NCBI GenBank assembly: GCA_913061465.1
Contig: CAJXSU010000007.1
Span: 1 to 55,376, forward strand
Length of the DNA stretch: 55,376 nucleotides
DNA from: an uncultured Flavobacterium sp.
GTDB lineage: Bacteria; Bacteroidota; Bacteroidia; Flavobacteriales; Flavobacteriaceae
Direction of reading: 5' to 3'
Part shown: positions 36,083 through 46,734 of the stretch, piece by piece
Numbering within the stretch: the first letter of the stretch is position 1
How the letters are laid out: each line of letters opens with the position of its first letter
Notes under the pieces: generated by a model
The model's input: the letters and a program-made list of their open reading frames with translations, nothing else
Told to the model about the DNA's origin: nothing
Databases searched by the model: none
Made by a program: the position numbers and the translations under genes

Positions 36083-37849
36083 TTACAATTGTTTATCAAT
36101 TTGTGTGATTACAGAGATAGATTTTTCATAATCATCTTTCATTTCCACTGCAGATACTGGAGAATATCTTGCCATATCACAACTATTAAAAACTTCTATA
36201 AATGAGTTAATATCATCTTCATGTACATGCACAGTTTGCAGCAATTCTGTAATTTTTTCTTTACTAATATCTGAGGTTTCAATTTTTAATTTAGCCTTCA
36301 AATAATTGTGAAGTGCTTTTTCTAATGCCACATAAAAAGCTTCTTTAGCTCCTAGTTGTTTTTTTGCTTCAGAGAGATATTTTTTAGCTAAACGGTCTGC
36401 TTTTCTTAGCTTATTCCCTAAAACATCATTACTTCTTACTTTGTTTTTTCTAGCAATTACGATACCTGTAGGAATAAATAACAAAGGAAGTAATAACAAT
36501 AAATAGTAAAGTTTAGAAGCATAGAAATTTGTTTTTTTTGCTAAATAAAATGAACTACTTGTCTGAATGTATTTAAAATTATCACCTGTAATAATAATTT
36601 CTTTTTTTGAGTTTGATTCCACATCAGAATCTGTTACTAATTCTTTTCCTTCTAAAACCTCAACAAATAAATCTTCTGAAGTTAAACGTACATATTTTTT
36701 CTCTTTAAGGTCAAAATAAGAGAACTCAGTACTTGGAATTTTATATTTTCCTTTAAACTGTGGAACAACAGTATAATTTTTAGTTACCGAACCTTTAATA
36801 CCTCTAGAATTAATATTAATTTTTTCCTTTTGTTCTGGGGTAAAAACTTCTAATTCTGAAGGTGTTTTAATTTCTGGTAATTCAAATAACTTTAAATTTC
36901 CATTCCCAGTAACTTTCACAGAAACTGTTGCTGATTCATTTGACTTCAGAATATTTTTGCTTGAACTTACTACAAAATTAAAATCACCAACAGCTCCATT
37001 AAAACTCTCAGGCTTTCCTTCGGTAGGGAGTGGCTTAGATTTAATAAATTTTTTAGCTGAAGCAAAACTTTTTGTTACGTTTCTTACAATAGGATTCCCA
37101 AAAAAATCTCCTCTTCCTGTAGGAACTCCAATTACAATATCCATTTTTATGGGGTCTATTGTAAGTTTTCCAGATTTTGTTGGAATTAAAAGAGCTTTTT
37201 GTAAAACAACATATCGGTATTGTTCTCCATTATAGGTTCCGTTTTTTGCATTTAATCCACGTATTTTAATATCTTGATTCCAAAAACCGTTATACTGAGG
37301 AGAATCTGTATATGAGAAATCTCTTACACTTATATTTTGACTAACATATAGTCTATATTCTACATAAATACCTTCACCAACATATGGACTAGATTTAGAA
37401 ATTTCTGCAACTAAGTGAACATTTTGTTGTGCAATATAGTTAGGGTCGTTTGGGTCTTTAGGAATTTCTACCGAATCTAAAACAATTACTTTAACAGGTT
37501 CTGATTTAAGTACTTTATTGTTAAGTTTTATGCTAGCAAATGGAATTAAAAATTCACCTTTTTTCAATGGTTTAATTATGTAAGTATACGATTGAGAAAA
37601 ACTTGCTTGACCGTTAATCCACGATTGGCTAATGGACTGGCTTGGTCCACTAACAATTTGGAAATTTTTAAAGTTAGGAGGTTCGAAGTTGTCCGCTCCT
37701 TGTTTATTAATGGTAAACTGTATTTTTAACCTTTGGTTGAGCCCTAATTTATTTTTACTAACAGTTGTAATAAGTTCAGGATTTTGCGCAAAAGCAGAAC
37801 AACTCAATAGAGCACATAAAATTAGAATGTATTGAATCTTCTTCTTCAT
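36083..37849 (-). CDS. batD: BatD protein
   Basis: This 588-residue protein has a signal peptide (1-21), a large periplasmic beta-rich region with repeated Ig-like folds (about 25-420), a membrane helix near 445-465, and a cytoplasmic helical tail. Features such as NKLGLNQRLKIQFTINKQGA and VSGPSQSISQSWINGQ match BatD. It is thought to act with the VWA proteins BatA and BatB in a membrane complex linked to stress or oxygen tolerance. It sits between batC and batE. Confidence 0.9.
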   Translation of the reverse strand: MKKKIQYILILCALLSCSAFAQNPELITTVSKNKLGLNQRLKIQFTINKQGADNFEPPNFKNFQIVSGPSQSISQSWINGQASFSQSYTYIIKPLKKGEFLIPFASIKLNNKVLKSEPVKVIVLDSVEIPKDPNDPNYIAQQNVHLVAEISKSSPYVGEGIYVEYRLYVSQNISVRDFSYTDSPQYNGFWNQDIKIRGLNAKNGTYNGEQYRYVVLQKALLIPTKSGKLTIDPIKMDIVIGVPTGRGDFFGNPIVRNVTKSFASAKKFIKSKPLPTEGKPESFNGAVGDFNFVVSSSKNILKSNESATVSVKVTGNGNLKLFELPEIKTPSELEVFTPEQKEKININSRGIKGSVTKNYTVVPQFKGKYKIPSTEFSYFDLKEKKYVRLTSEDLFVEVLEGKELVTDSDVESNSKKEIIITGDNFKYIQTSSSFYLAKKTNFYASKLYYLLLLLPLLFIPTGIVIARKNKVRSNDVLGNKLRKADRLAKKYLSEAKKQLGAKEAFYVALEKALHNYLKAKLKIETSDISKEKITELLQTVHVHEDDINSFIEVFNSCDMARYSPVSAVEMKDDYEKSISVITQIDKQL

Positions 37850-37881
37850 CTTTATTATCTAACGAATCACAAATATAAAAC

Positions 37882-38673
37882 TTACCAATCTTTTTCTTGT
37901 TTAACTTTAGATCCTTTTGCTTTTTTTGCATTTAATTTTTTCTGAGTTTTTTTCTCTTCATTTTTTAAACTTTCTAGCAGCTGTTTAATTTGTTGAGGTG
38001 ACATTTTACCGGGTTGGGGCTTTTGTTCTTTTTTTTCATTTTTCTTCGGGTCTTGTTTCTTTTTGTCGTCCCCTTTATCATCATTTTTTTTCGGATCTTT
38101 TTTGTCTTTATCGTCTCCTTCTTTTTTATCTTTATTTTTCTCCTTGTCTTTGTTCTTGTCTTTATTTTTGTCTTTACCCTTATCTTTGTTTTTCTCCTTG
38201 TCTTTGTTTTCTTCATCCTCAAGAAGCTTCTGTGCTACTGCTAAATTATAACGTGTTTCATCATCATTAGGATTGCTTCTAAGAGCATTTTTAAATGCAG
38301 CTACAGCGCCTTTATAATTTTTACCCTGCAGCATTGCATTACCGATATTATGGTACCCTTCAGCTTTTTCAAAAGCATTTTTTGCATTTTCTACAGTAAT
38401 ATTATATTGTGGGATTGCTTCTTTATAATTTTTTTCTTGGTATAGAGAGTTTCCTAAATTATAAGTTGCTTTTTTGTAACTACTATTTTTTTCTAAAGCT
38501 TTTTTGTAGGCAACAGACGCATCTGTAAAATTATTTTGATTGTACAGTACATTTCCTTCACGCACTAATTTTCTAGCTTCTCTTTGAATTGCAATAGAAT
38601 CTTTTTGAGCATAGGATGCTGTTGAGGTAATAAACAATATAAAAGTAAAACATGTAGAGATTGCGTTCTTCAT
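37882..38673 (-). CDS. batC: BatC TPR protein with highly charged low-complexity tail
   Basis: From the ATG at 38673 this gives 263 residues; an ATG at 38700 is also possible but lies inside batB. A signal peptide (MKNAISTCFTFILFITSTASYA) is followed by about three TPR repeats to residue 160. Then comes a segment of some 70 residues made almost only of Lys, Asp, Glu and Asn (repeats like KNKDKGKDK). The gene region 38005-38220 is a near-tandem A-rich repeat, prone to slippage. It sits between batB and batD. Confidence 0.88.
   Translation of the reverse strand: MKNAISTCFTFILFITSTASYAQKDSIAIQREARKLVREGNVLYNQNNFTDASVAYKKALEKNSSYKKATYNLGNSLYQEKNYKEAIPQYNITVENAKNAFEKAEGYHNIGNAMLQGKNYKGAVAAFKNALRSNPNDDETRYNLAVAQKLLEDEENKDKEKNKDKGKDKNKDKNKDKEKNKDKKEGDDKDKKDPKKNDDKGDDKKKQDPKKNEKKEQKPQPGKMSPQQIKQLLESLKNEEKKTQKKLNAKKAKGSKVKQEKDW
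38005..38220 (-). repeat. Low-complexity KD/KE-coding repeat in batC
   Basis: About 215 bp of minus strand made from short units such as AAAGACAAGGAGAAA and AAAGATAAA encode Lys/Asp/Glu/Asn only. Units differ slightly, and their number probably varies among strains. The complementary strand gives false hydrophobic reading frames. Confidence 0.75.
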
Positions 38674-38683
38674 TTTTTCAAGT

Positions 38684-39724
38684 TTAAGTGTCTTTTTCAT
38701 TGAATAAATCTATCTTTTTCAACCATCTTGTTTTTTTATCTAGTAAAAATATATCTAGGATTAAAAATAAAAGACCGATTGCTAAAAACCATTGAAATTG
38801 ATCTTTATAATCTGAAAACTGTTTAGTTTCAAATTCTGTTTTTTGGGCATTACTAATAATTTCTTCAATAGCTTTTACGGGTTTGTCTGTTAAATTACCA
38901 TCAATATAATTACCGTTAGCCACATTTGCCACACCTTTTAAAAGTTCAGAATTACGCTTAGTTAAAACAGTTTCTCCTTTATATTTTTTATAGCCAATTA
39001 AAGATCCATTAATTTTCATAGGGATTGGGGCACCTTTTTCTGAACCTACACCTATTGTGTAAACTTTTACACCCTCATTAGAAATGTTTTGGGCTAATTG
39101 TTTTGTTTCTTCTTGATGATCTTCACCATCTGAAATAATAATTAAAAATCGATTGGTCTGATCGTCATTATTATAATATGTTTTTGCTAAATCTAAAGCC
39201 TCCTTGATTGCTGTTCCTTGGCTGGAAACTAGATCAGGATTTGCATTTTGTAAAAACATTTTTGCCGCCCCATGATCTGTAGTTATTGGCAAAAGAGGAT
39301 ACGCATTCCCTGCATAAATAATAATTCCTACACGATCACTCCCAAGCTTATCAATAATTTTAGATATAATTTGTTTTGATTTCTCAAGCCTATTTGGAGC
39401 AATGTCTTCAGCTAACATACTTTTAGAAACATCTAATGCAAAAACAATATCTACACCTTCTCTTTTAACTGTTTTTAATTTTGTTCCTATTTTAGGATTT
39501 ACTAAAGCTAGAATAAGAAATGATATTCCTAAGATAAAAAACAAAAGTTTTAATGCAGATTTAAACACGGAGTAATTGGGCGCTAATTTTGTCAATAAAT
39601 CTGAAGAAGCGAATTTTTTCTGAGTCCTTTTTTTCCACCACAACACCACTAGAAAAATTACAACAAGTATTGGAATTGTTGTAAATAAATAAAAATATAT
39701 GGGCTCCTCTAATCTGTATAACAT
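38684..39724 (-). CDS. batB: BatB, VWA-domain membrane protein
   Basis: This 346-residue protein has two N-terminal membrane helices, a von Willebrand factor A domain at about 85-285, and a C-terminal helix near 310-330. The metal-ion-dependent adhesion site is intact: DVSKSM (DxSxS) near 92, and ISDGEDH near 200. Its start shares a base with the batA stop (TAATG). BatA and BatB are paralogous partners in the Bat membrane complex. Confidence 0.9.
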   Translation of the reverse strand: MLYRLEEPIYFYLFTTIPILVVIFLVVLWWKKRTQKKFASSDLLTKLAPNYSVFKSALKLLFFILGISFLILALVNPKIGTKLKTVKREGVDIVFALDVSKSMLAEDIAPNRLEKSKQIISKIIDKLGSDRVGIIIYAGNAYPLLPITTDHGAAKMFLQNANPDLVSSQGTAIKEALDLAKTYYNNDDQTNRFLIIISDGEDHQEETKQLAQNISNEGVKVYTIGVGSEKGAPIPMKINGSLIGYKKYKGETVLTKRNSELLKGVANVANGNYIDGNLTDKPVKAIEEIISNAQKTEFETKQFSDYKDQFQWFLAIGLLFLILDIFLLDKKTRWLKKIDLFNEKDT

Positions 39725-40728
39725 TATATAAAACTTCTAAACAATGTGTTTTTCAACACAAATTCTAACAATAATAATCCACCGGCAAGAAAAATTAAAA
39801 ATCTATATTTTTCTTGATAGTTATAATATTTGAATTCTTCAATTTTAGTTTTTTCTAGCAAATCAATTTCATCGTAAATTTCTTGTAGCTTGGTATTGTC
39901 TGTAGCTCTAAAATATTGTCCTTGGGTTTCACTTGCAATAAATTGAAGAAGTTCTTCATCTATTTCTACCTTTTGTTTTCTAAATTGTAATCTTCCCCTG
40001 GCATCTCTACTTACTGGAAAGTCTGCCATCCCGTTTGTGCCTATACCTACAGTATAGACTTTAATATTTAAACCTTTTGCTAGTTCTGTTGCTGTTTTTG
40101 GGTCTACAAAACCTGAGTTGTTAACCCCATCAGTTAGGAGAATAATCACTTTACTTTTGGCTTTACTATCCTTTAACCTGTTAACAGCGGAACCAAGCCC
40201 CATACCAATTGCAGTTCCTCCATCTAGCTGCCCCCATTTAATTTCTGAAATGGTTCTTTTCGTAATTCTTTTATCACTAGTTATTGGAGTTTGTGTAAAA
40301 CTTTCACCAGCATATACAACTATACCTATTCGGTCATTAGGTCTCCTATTTACAAAATCTGTTGCTACTACTTTGAGGGCTTCCAGACGGTTTGGCTTTA
40401 AATCCTTAGCTAGCATACTAGCAGAAACGTCTATGGCCATTACTATGTCTATACCTTTATTGGCTTTGATCTTTGTGCTAACAGCAACGTTTCTAGGTCT
40501 TGCTAAGGCAACAATTATTAAGGTTAATGCGGTTAGTCTGATAACTGCGAGTAAGGGTTTAAGTTTTGGTAAAATATTGTTTTTTGTATGAAAGCCTTTT
40601 AAGTTAGATACAGTTAAAACAGCAGTTTCCTTTTTACGCATAAAAAAGAACCAAACAGCTGTTATAGGGATTAGAATTAAAAGCCATAAAAATTCTGGGT
40701 TGTTAAATTCAAAATTATTCCAATTCAT
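39724..40728 (-). CDS. batA: BatA, VWA-domain membrane protein
   Basis: This 334-residue protein has the same plan as BatB: hydrophobic helices near residues 14-30 and 55-75, a VWA domain at about 90-290, and a C-terminal helix. The MIDAS motif is DVSASML near residue 97, with LTDGVNNSG near 200. It overlaps the upstream gene by 14 bases and batB by one, so the operon is tightly packed. BatA is essential for some aerotolerance phenotypes in Bacteroides. Confidence 0.9.
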   Translation of the reverse strand: MNWNNFEFNNPEFLWLLILIPITAVWFFFMRKKETAVLTVSNLKGFHTKNNILPKLKPLLAVIRLTALTLIIVALARPRNVAVSTKIKANKGIDIVMAIDVSASMLAKDLKPNRLEALKVVATDFVNRRPNDRIGIVVYAGESFTQTPITSDKRITKRTISEIKWGQLDGGTAIGMGLGSAVNRLKDSKAKSKVIILLTDGVNNSGFVDPKTATELAKGLNIKVYTVGIGTNGMADFPVSRDARGRLQFRKQKVEIDEELLQFIASETQGQYFRATDNTKLQEIYDEIDLLEKTKIEEFKYYNYQEKYRFLIFLAGGLLLLEFVLKNTLFRSFI

Positions 40729-41638
40729 TTTCTTTTATTTCTTCTATTAATGGAATAGGTTTTAGGTCATTTAATACCTTTTCTGCATCTCTTCGGTCTT
40801 CTTCAATTTCATGTGAAAGCGGAGTAGATTTTGCAAACTTGACTAAATCTGCTTCTTGTAAGAGCGCATTCAGTTTACGTATAGTTTCTTTAGCAGGCTT
40901 AATATTTTTTGGGTTATTATAATCAGAAAGAAGAGAAACTAACTCATGAGTTGTAATTTCTAGAGCAGGGATCTCTAATTCTTTTTCTATAAACACACGT
41001 ACAATCTCAGTAAGTTCGCTATAGTATTTTTTAATTTCATTGTTTTGCCACAACAACTTATTGTCTAGTTCTTGAAGTTTTTCTAAGGCTTCTTCAAAAG
41101 GAGGTAATGTATTAATAATTTCTACTTCTTTGATTTCTGGGGTTTTACGGTTTTTCAAGTAATAGATGAATAAACCGATTAATAAAAGTGCTAAGACTAC
41201 CCATATAATATAAGGCTTAAAATCATCATAAACCAAAGGTTCGGTTTGGATGGCCTTAATTGGGAACATTTTTTGTTTAGTAGTATCCACTACAACTGTA
41301 GCGACATTTATCAATACAGAATCGGATAGATAAGCCCTGTTTTTGATGAAAATTTGTTGTGTGGGTATGTAGAAGGCCCCACTATCAAATCCAGTCATCA
41401 AATATTTTTTAATGAGGCTGTTTTTAAAAGTATCAATTTTTATATCCTCTACAACTTCTAAGCTTATTAAGTTTTCTAGTTTTTCAGGGAAAATAACGTT
41501 AGCAGTATCTTTAATTACAATTTTAAACAAGAATTGTTCTCCAATTCTAATATTGGTTGTGTCTGTTGCTACACTTACTTTTTGAGCATAAGTAAGCGAA
41601 CTTATTAGTAAGAGAAAAAAAAGAATTTTTAGTTTCAT
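40715..41638 (-). CDS. Bat-operon membrane protein (between DUF58 and BatA)
   Basis: This 307-residue protein has a signal peptide (1-18), a beta-rich periplasmic domain to about 140, a membrane helix near 143-163, and a cytoplasmic helical domain rich in Glu and Lys. The layout resembles BatD/DUF4381-type proteins of Bat clusters. In this order it sits where most Flavobacteriia carry an unnamed gene. It overlaps batA by 14 bases. It may link the periplasmic and cytoplasmic parts of the Bat complex; this is inference. Confidence 0.7.
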   Translation of the reverse strand: MKLKILFFLLLISSLTYAQKVSVATDTTNIRIGEQFLFKIVIKDTANVIFPEKLENLISLEVVEDIKIDTFKNSLIKKYLMTGFDSGAFYIPTQQIFIKNRAYLSDSVLINVATVVVDTTKQKMFPIKAIQTEPLVYDDFKPYIIWVVLALLLIGLFIYYLKNRKTPEIKEVEIINTLPPFEEALEKLQELDNKLLWQNNEIKKYYSELTEIVRVFIEKELEIPALEITTHELVSLLSDYNNPKNIKPAKETIRKLNALLQEADLVKFAKSTPLSHEIEEDRRDAEKVLNDLKPIPLIEEIKENELE

Positions 41639-41643
41639 TTGTG

Positions 41644-42513
41644 TTATCTCCCTTTATGTTTAAAATACCCTAATAATTTTTTCACGTAATCTTGGTCTAC
41701 TCTTGTATCTATGGTTCCAGAACCACTTTTTTTGAAGGTAGTTTTGAAATAATCTGAGAGGCGCAAAGCAGCTTTTTTATAATTATTTCGAACCTTTTTA
41801 GAATTCGTATTGATGAGTTGAACTGTATTTGTCTCAGCATCTAACATGGGAACCATTCCAAGATTAGGAATTTTTTCATCATGTTTGTCATACACTCGGA
41901 TTCCCGTGATATCATGTTTGTTACCAACAATTTTTAGAGTTTTTTCGTAATCATCATCCATAAAATCAGATAACATAAAAACAATGGCCTTCTTTTTCAT
42001 AACATTAGAGAGATATTTAAATGCCTCCGATATGTCTGTCTTTTTACTTTCGGGTTTAAATTCTATTAGCTCTCGTATTATTCTTAGCACATGGCTTTTT
42101 CCTTTTTTTGGAGGGATAAATAACTCAATTGTATCCGAAAAAAGGATAAGACCAACTTTATCATTATTTTGAATTGCAGAAAAAGCTAATGTGGCAGAAA
42201 TTTCTGTAATGGTATCTTTTTTAAATTGATTTGAAGTTCCAAAACTTTCAGAACCAGATACATCAACCATAAGCATCATGGTAAGTTCCCTTTCTTCTTC
42301 AAATACCTTAATAAAAGGTTCATTATAACGAGCAGTTACATTCCAGTCAATTGCCCTTACATCATCCCCAAATTGGTAAGCTCTTACTTCAGAGAATGTC
42401 ATTCCTCTACCTTTAAAGGTAGAATGATATTCCCCACCAAAGATATGATCAGACAAACGCCTAGTCTTAACTTCAATTTTTCTTACTTTTTTTAGAATTT
42501 CTTTAGTATCCAT
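41644..42513 (-). CDS. DUF58 (VWA-like) protein
   Basis: This 289-residue cytoplasmic protein has the DUF58 signature DVRAIDWNVTARYNEPFIKVF near residue 53, followed by a VWA-like domain with DVSGSES near 88. DUF58 proteins are partners of MoxR-type AAA+ ATPases, encoded next to it here (106 nt upstream). It probably brings a client protein to the ATPase. It is the second gene of the Bat operon. Confidence 0.9.
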   Translation of the reverse strand: MDTKEILKKVRKIEVKTRRLSDHIFGGEYHSTFKGRGMTFSEVRAYQFGDDVRAIDWNVTARYNEPFIKVFEEERELTMMLMVDVSGSESFGTSNQFKKDTITEISATLAFSAIQNNDKVGLILFSDTIELFIPPKKGKSHVLRIIRELIEFKPESKKTDISEAFKYLSNVMKKKAIVFMLSDFMDDDYEKTLKIVGNKHDITGIRVYDKHDEKIPNLGMVPMLDAETNTVQLINTNSKKVRNNYKKAALRLSDYFKTTFKKSGSGTIDTRVDQDYVKKLLGYFKHKGR

Positions 42514-42619
42514 GATGTAAACACTATTTCTAGGTAAACTAAATAATTTTTTGAACCTCCTTAAAACTGTTTAAAAACAATTTTTTTAAACTTAGTTGTA
42601 ATCTCGTAAACATCAGTTG

Positions 42620-43609
42620 CTATGGAACCTCTATTTCATTAATTATTGAGTTAATAATATCTACTGACGAAATATTTTCAGCTTCAGCTTCATAAGTAAT
42701 TCCTATTCTATGTCTCAAAACATCGTAAACTATTGCTCTTACATCCTCAGGAATTACGTAACCTCTTCTTTTAATAAAAGCATAGCATTTGGCTGCTTTT
42801 GCCAAATTTATACTCCCTCTTGGTGAAGCACCAAAACTAATCAGTGGCTTGAGTTGAGAGAGGTTGTAGCGTTCAGGATATCTAGTTGCAAAGATAATGT
42901 CCAAAATATATTTTTCTATTTTTTCATCCATGTAAACTTCATTCGTGGCTTCTCTTGCTTTTAAAATTTGAGCAATGGAAACTACTGGGTTTACGTTTGC
43001 AAAACCACCATTTAAATTTTGTCTCATGATGGTTTGCTCATCTGCCAGTTTTGGATAATCAATAACAGTTTTGAGCATAAAACGGTCTACTTGTGCTTCA
43101 GGTAAAGGATATGTTCCTTCCTGTTCAACAGGGTTTTGTGTAGCCATCACCAGAAAGGGTTGATCTAATTTGAAAGTAGTATCTCCAATTGTTATTTGAC
43201 GTTCCTGCATGGCCTCTAGTAGAGCTGATTGTACTTTCGCAGGAGCTCTATTAATTTCATCGGCTAAGACAAAATTTGCAAAAATTGGACCTTTTTTGAT
43301 AGAGAAATCATTGTCCTTCATATTGTAAATCATAGTACCTACCACATCGGCAGGTAATAAATCTGGTGTGAATTGAACTCTACTAAAAGAGCCTTGTACG
43401 GCTTTTGAGAGTGTATTAATGGCTAGTGTTTTTGCTAACCCAGGAACACCTTCTAGTAAAATATGACCATTTCCTAATAGCCCTATAAGCAAGCGTTCTA
43501 TCATTTCTTTTTGACCAACAATTACCTTGTTCATCTCAGTGGTAAGAAGGTCTACGAAAGCACTCTCTCGTTCTATTTTTTCATTAATTGACCTTATATC
43601 TATCTCCAT
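42620..43609 (-). CDS. MoxR-family AAA+ ATPase
   Basis: This 329-residue AAA+ chaperone-like ATPase has Walker A GVPGLAKT near residue 55 and Walker B VLADEINRAP near 110. Sensor 1, VMATQNP, is near 150, and the C-terminal lid contains GASPRGSINLAKAAK. MoxR proteins with VWA partners assemble or activate protein complexes. It is first in the operon followed by DUF58 and the Bat genes. The stretch 43610-43836 between it and the TonB receptor holds no gene. Confidence 0.95.
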   Translation of the reverse strand: MEIDIRSINEKIERESAFVDLLTTEMNKVIVGQKEMIERLLIGLLGNGHILLEGVPGLAKTLAINTLSKAVQGSFSRVQFTPDLLPADVVGTMIYNMKDNDFSIKKGPIFANFVLADEINRAPAKVQSALLEAMQERQITIGDTTFKLDQPFLVMATQNPVEQEGTYPLPEAQVDRFMLKTVIDYPKLADEQTIMRQNLNGGFANVNPVVSIAQILKAREATNEVYMDEKIEKYILDIIFATRYPERYNLSQLKPLISFGASPRGSINLAKAAKCYAFIKRRGYVIPEDVRAIVYDVLRHRIGITYEAEAENISSVDIINSIINEIEVP

Positions 43610-43836
43610 TATATCATTAGTTTGAAAGTTAAAAAAATCGAAAACAAATCTACACTATTCGATTTTTTATCATTGTTAAAAATAGGTTAAAGCTAGTTGT
43701 AATGGGTTTTTTTCAGTTTTTTTAAACAAAATTTTAAATTATACAAGGTGAGACTCATCATATTAAGCCTGTATTTTTTTGTTTTTAACAAAAAAAAAAG
43801 CAACATTTGCAGATATTATCAATCAATTACACTTAT

Positions 43837-46716
43837 ATGAAACAAAATAACTTATTAAAATTTTTTACGGTTATGTTTTTGTTTGCTGGTGCAGTTTCAA
43901 TTAGCGCCCAAACAATTAAAGGAAAAGTAACTGATACAAGCGGAGAAGCTTTATCATTTATGAATGTCGTAGAAAAAGGAACCACAAATGGTACAACAAC
44001 TAATGAGAATGGTGAGTTTTCTTTAGATGTTAAGAAAATGCCAACAACAATTTCTGTATCTTCTTTAGGATTTAAGACTGTTGAAAAAAGTATTGTAGAT
44101 GCTAGTTATGTAACCATCGTCTTAGAAGATAGCAATCTTGCTTTAGATGAAGTTGTATTGGTTGGGTCTAGAAATAAAAATAGAACTGTATCAAACACGC
44201 CAGTTCCAGTTGATGTAATCGATGTCGCAGAGCTAATTAGCTCAGGACCTCAAGTTTCTGTCAATGATATTTTAAATTATGTAGCACCTTCTTTCACCTC
44301 TACTTCACAAACTGTATCTGATGGTACAGACCATATTAATCCAGCAGCCTTAAGAGGTTTGGGTCCGGATCAAGTATTGGTTTTAGTAAATGGAAAAAGA
44401 AGACACAATACTTCACTGGTAAATGTAAACAGTACAGTTGGTAGAGGAAGTGTTGGTACAGATATGAATACTATCCCTTCGTTTTCTATTAAAAGAATAG
44501 AGATTTTAAAGGATGGTGCATCAGCACAGTATGGTAGTGATGCCATTGCAGGTGTAATTAATATCGTACTAAAAAGCGATGAAGGATTAGAGTTTCAAGT
44601 AAATCAAGGATCAAACTGGGGAGACCAAACAAACAACCAGAGTGGTGGTATGGATGGTGAAAGCTTTCAATTTGATGTAAATTATGGAATTCCTTTAGAT
44701 GATAAAGGTAGTTTCATCAACTTTACTGGGTCTATGTCAACAAGAGCTCCATCATACAGAGCTGGTGCCGAAGGGTTTTCTGGTCAAATATTTGATGCAA
44801 GTAATTCTGTAGAATGGGTAGGGTTAAATTCTGGATATGGTTCAGATATTACACAATATTCTTTATCACAAATTCAAACATTTGCACAAGGAGTTACTTA
44901 TTTCCCTTTTTCATTAAAAAATCAAATTAATGCGGCTAGTTCAATAGACGAATTAAGAGGTTTATTAAACTTTAATACTTCAGAGGATGAATTAGTTACT
45001 AGGGGTCTTACAAGACAAGACTTTAGCATGAGAGTTGGTCAATCACAATTAAGAAACGGAAAGTTCATGGCTAACATGGAGCTAAGACTTAATGATGATT
45101 TCAGTTTTTATGCCTTTGGTGGTATAAGTCATAGAAGAGGTAATGCAGCAGGTTTTTACAGAAGACCAGCTCAATCGAGAGCTTTCACAGGATTGTATCC
45201 TGCAGGAATGCTTCCAGAAATAAATTCAATTGTAAATGATGAATCTATCGCTGTTGGTATTAAAGGTAAAAAAGGAGATTGGGATATAGATTTCAGTAAT
45301 ACTTACGGTAAAAACTCTTTTGATTTCAATATTGGAAATTCAAGTAACGCAAGTTTACAGCAAGCTTCACCATTAGAGGTTTATGCTGGAGGATTTTCTT
45401 TTGCACAAAACACAACCAATTTAGATTTAACAAAATTCTATGATGATGTAATGTCTGGATTAAACGTTGCAATTGGTTCTGAATACAGAATGGAAGCATA
45501 TGATATTTCTGCTGGACAAGAAGAGTCTTGGGCAACATACGATGTTAATGGAGATATCTGGGATGGAAATGCTGCTACTCAGGTAGTAGATTTCTTCGGA
45601 AGATCAAGAGCTGGTGGAATCCAAGTATTCCCAGGTTTTAGACCTTCAAATGAGAGAAACGCAACTAGAAATAGTTATGCCTTTTATGGAGATTTAGAAT
45701 TAGATGTTAACAAAAACTTATTCCTTTCAGGAGCTGTTAGATATGAAAACTACAGTGACTTCGGATCTACTTTCAACTGGAAATTAGCAGGAATCGTAAA
45801 GTTAAATGACAATGTAAATTTAAGAGCAGCTGCAAGTACAGGTTTTAGAGCTCCATCTTTAGCTCAATTAAACTTTAATACAATAAGTACTAACTTTATT
45901 TCAGGGGTTCCTTATGAAGTAGGAACTTTTTCAAATGATAGTCAAATAGCTGGTGCTTTAGGAATTCCGGAATTAAAACAAGAAGAGTCTTTTAGCGCAA
46001 GTTTTGGTGTTACAGCTAAAATACCAGATGCTAATCTTAGTTTAACAGTAGATGCTTTCTTTACTGGAGTTGATGATAGAGTCGTATTAACAGGTAACTT
46101 CTCAATTCCTGATGGAATTGTTACAGATGCAGAATCTGCTCGTTTCTTTGCCAATGCAATTGATACTGAAACAAGAGGTTTTGATATTGTAGTTTCACAT
46201 AAAGACAATGTAGGCGAGTTAACTTTGTCAAGTGATTTGGCAGTAACTTTTGCTTACACACAAAGAGTTGATGAGATAAACTCATCTACAGTATTAGCTT
46301 CTCAAGCAAGCACATACTTTGGTGAAAGAGAATCTTATTTCTTAGAAAAAGCAACTCCTAGATTTAAAGCAAATCTTGGACATATGTTAAGAGGAGATAA
46401 ATGGAATTTCTTTTTAAGAAATTCATTCTTTGGATCAGTAATTAATCCTGATACTACACCTAGTCAAACTATTAATGATACTGCAGTTGATATTCATCCA
46501 GAATTTGGAGGAAAAGTTTTAACTGATATGTCTTTTGGTTATGATGTTTCTGAAAATATGACTTTAACTATAGGTTCAAGTAATATTTTTAATGTATTCC
46601 CTGACGCAAGTCCTTCTAACTTAACAAGCGGAAATAACTTTATATACCCACGTGTTACTTCTCAGTTTGGAATAAACGGTAGAACTGTTTTTGCTAGATT
46701 AAAATTTAAATTATAA
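43837..46716 (+). CDS. TonB-dependent outer-membrane receptor
   Basis: This 959-residue receptor has a signal peptide (ending SISAQ), then a CarboxypepD-reg-like domain (about 25-100), a plug domain (about 115-235) and a 22-strand barrel ending in KFKL. The plug carries [12 protein letters not shown] and [24 protein letters not shown]. There is no SusD-type partner; the next two genes encode lipoproteins instead. The ligand is unknown. I use the ATG at 43837, ten residues inside the longest frame, because it starts the signal peptide. Confidence 0.92.
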   Translation: MKQNNLLKFFTVMFLFAGAVSISAQTIKGKVTDTSGEALSFMNVVEKGTTNGTTTNENGEFSLDVKKMPTTISVSSLGFKTVEKSIVDASYVTIVLEDSNLALDEVVLVGSRNKNRTVSNTPVPVDVIDVAELISSGPQVSVNDILNYVAPSFTSTSQTVSDGTDHINPAALRGLGPDQVLVLVNGKRRHNTSLVNVNSTVGRGSVGTDMNTIPSFSIKRIEILKDGASAQYGSDAIAGVINIVLKSDEGLEFQVNQGSNWGDQTNNQSGGMDGESFQFDVNYGIPLDDKGSFINFTGSMSTRAPSYRAGAEGFSGQIFDASNSVEWVGLNSGYGSDITQYSLSQIQTFAQGVTYFPFSLKNQINAASSIDELRGLLNFNTSEDELVTRGLTRQDFSMRVGQSQLRNGKFMANMELRLNDDFSFYAFGGISHRRGNAAGFYRRPAQSRAFTGLYPAGMLPEINSIVNDESIAVGIKGKKGDWDIDFSNTYGKNSFDFNIGNSSNASLQQASPLEVYAGGFSFAQNTTNLDLTKFYDDVMSGLNVAIGSEYRMEAYDISAGQEESWATYDVNGDIWDGNAATQVVDFFGRSRAGGIQVFPGFRPSNERNATRNSYAFYGDLELDVNKNLFLSGAVRYENYSDFGSTFNWKLAGIVKLNDNVNLRAAASTGFRAPSLAQLNFNTISTNFISGVPYEVGTFSNDSQIAGALGIPELKQEESFSASFGVTAKIPDANLSLTVDAFFTGVDDRVVLTGNFSIPDGIVTDAESARFFANAIDTETRGFDIVVSHKDNVGELTLSSDLAVTFAYTQRVDEINSSTVLASQASTYFGERESYFLEKATPRFKANLGHMLRGDKWNFFLRNSFFGSVINPDTTPSQTINDTAVDIHPEFGGKVLTDMSFGYDVSENMTLTIGSSNIFNVFPDASPSNLTSGNNFIYPRVTSQFGINGRTVFARLKFKL

Positions 46717-46734
46717 AATAAAAACCTATATAAT

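Noticed and set aside
38014-38244. Plus-strand frame of strongly hydrophobic residues opposite batC
   Set aside because: It is the reverse complement of the Lys/Asp-coding repeat, which always yields Phe/Leu/Ser; batC on the minus strand is clearly real.
45326-46208. Minus-strand frames inside the TonB receptor gene
   Set aside because: Shadow frames without recognisable domains or promoters.
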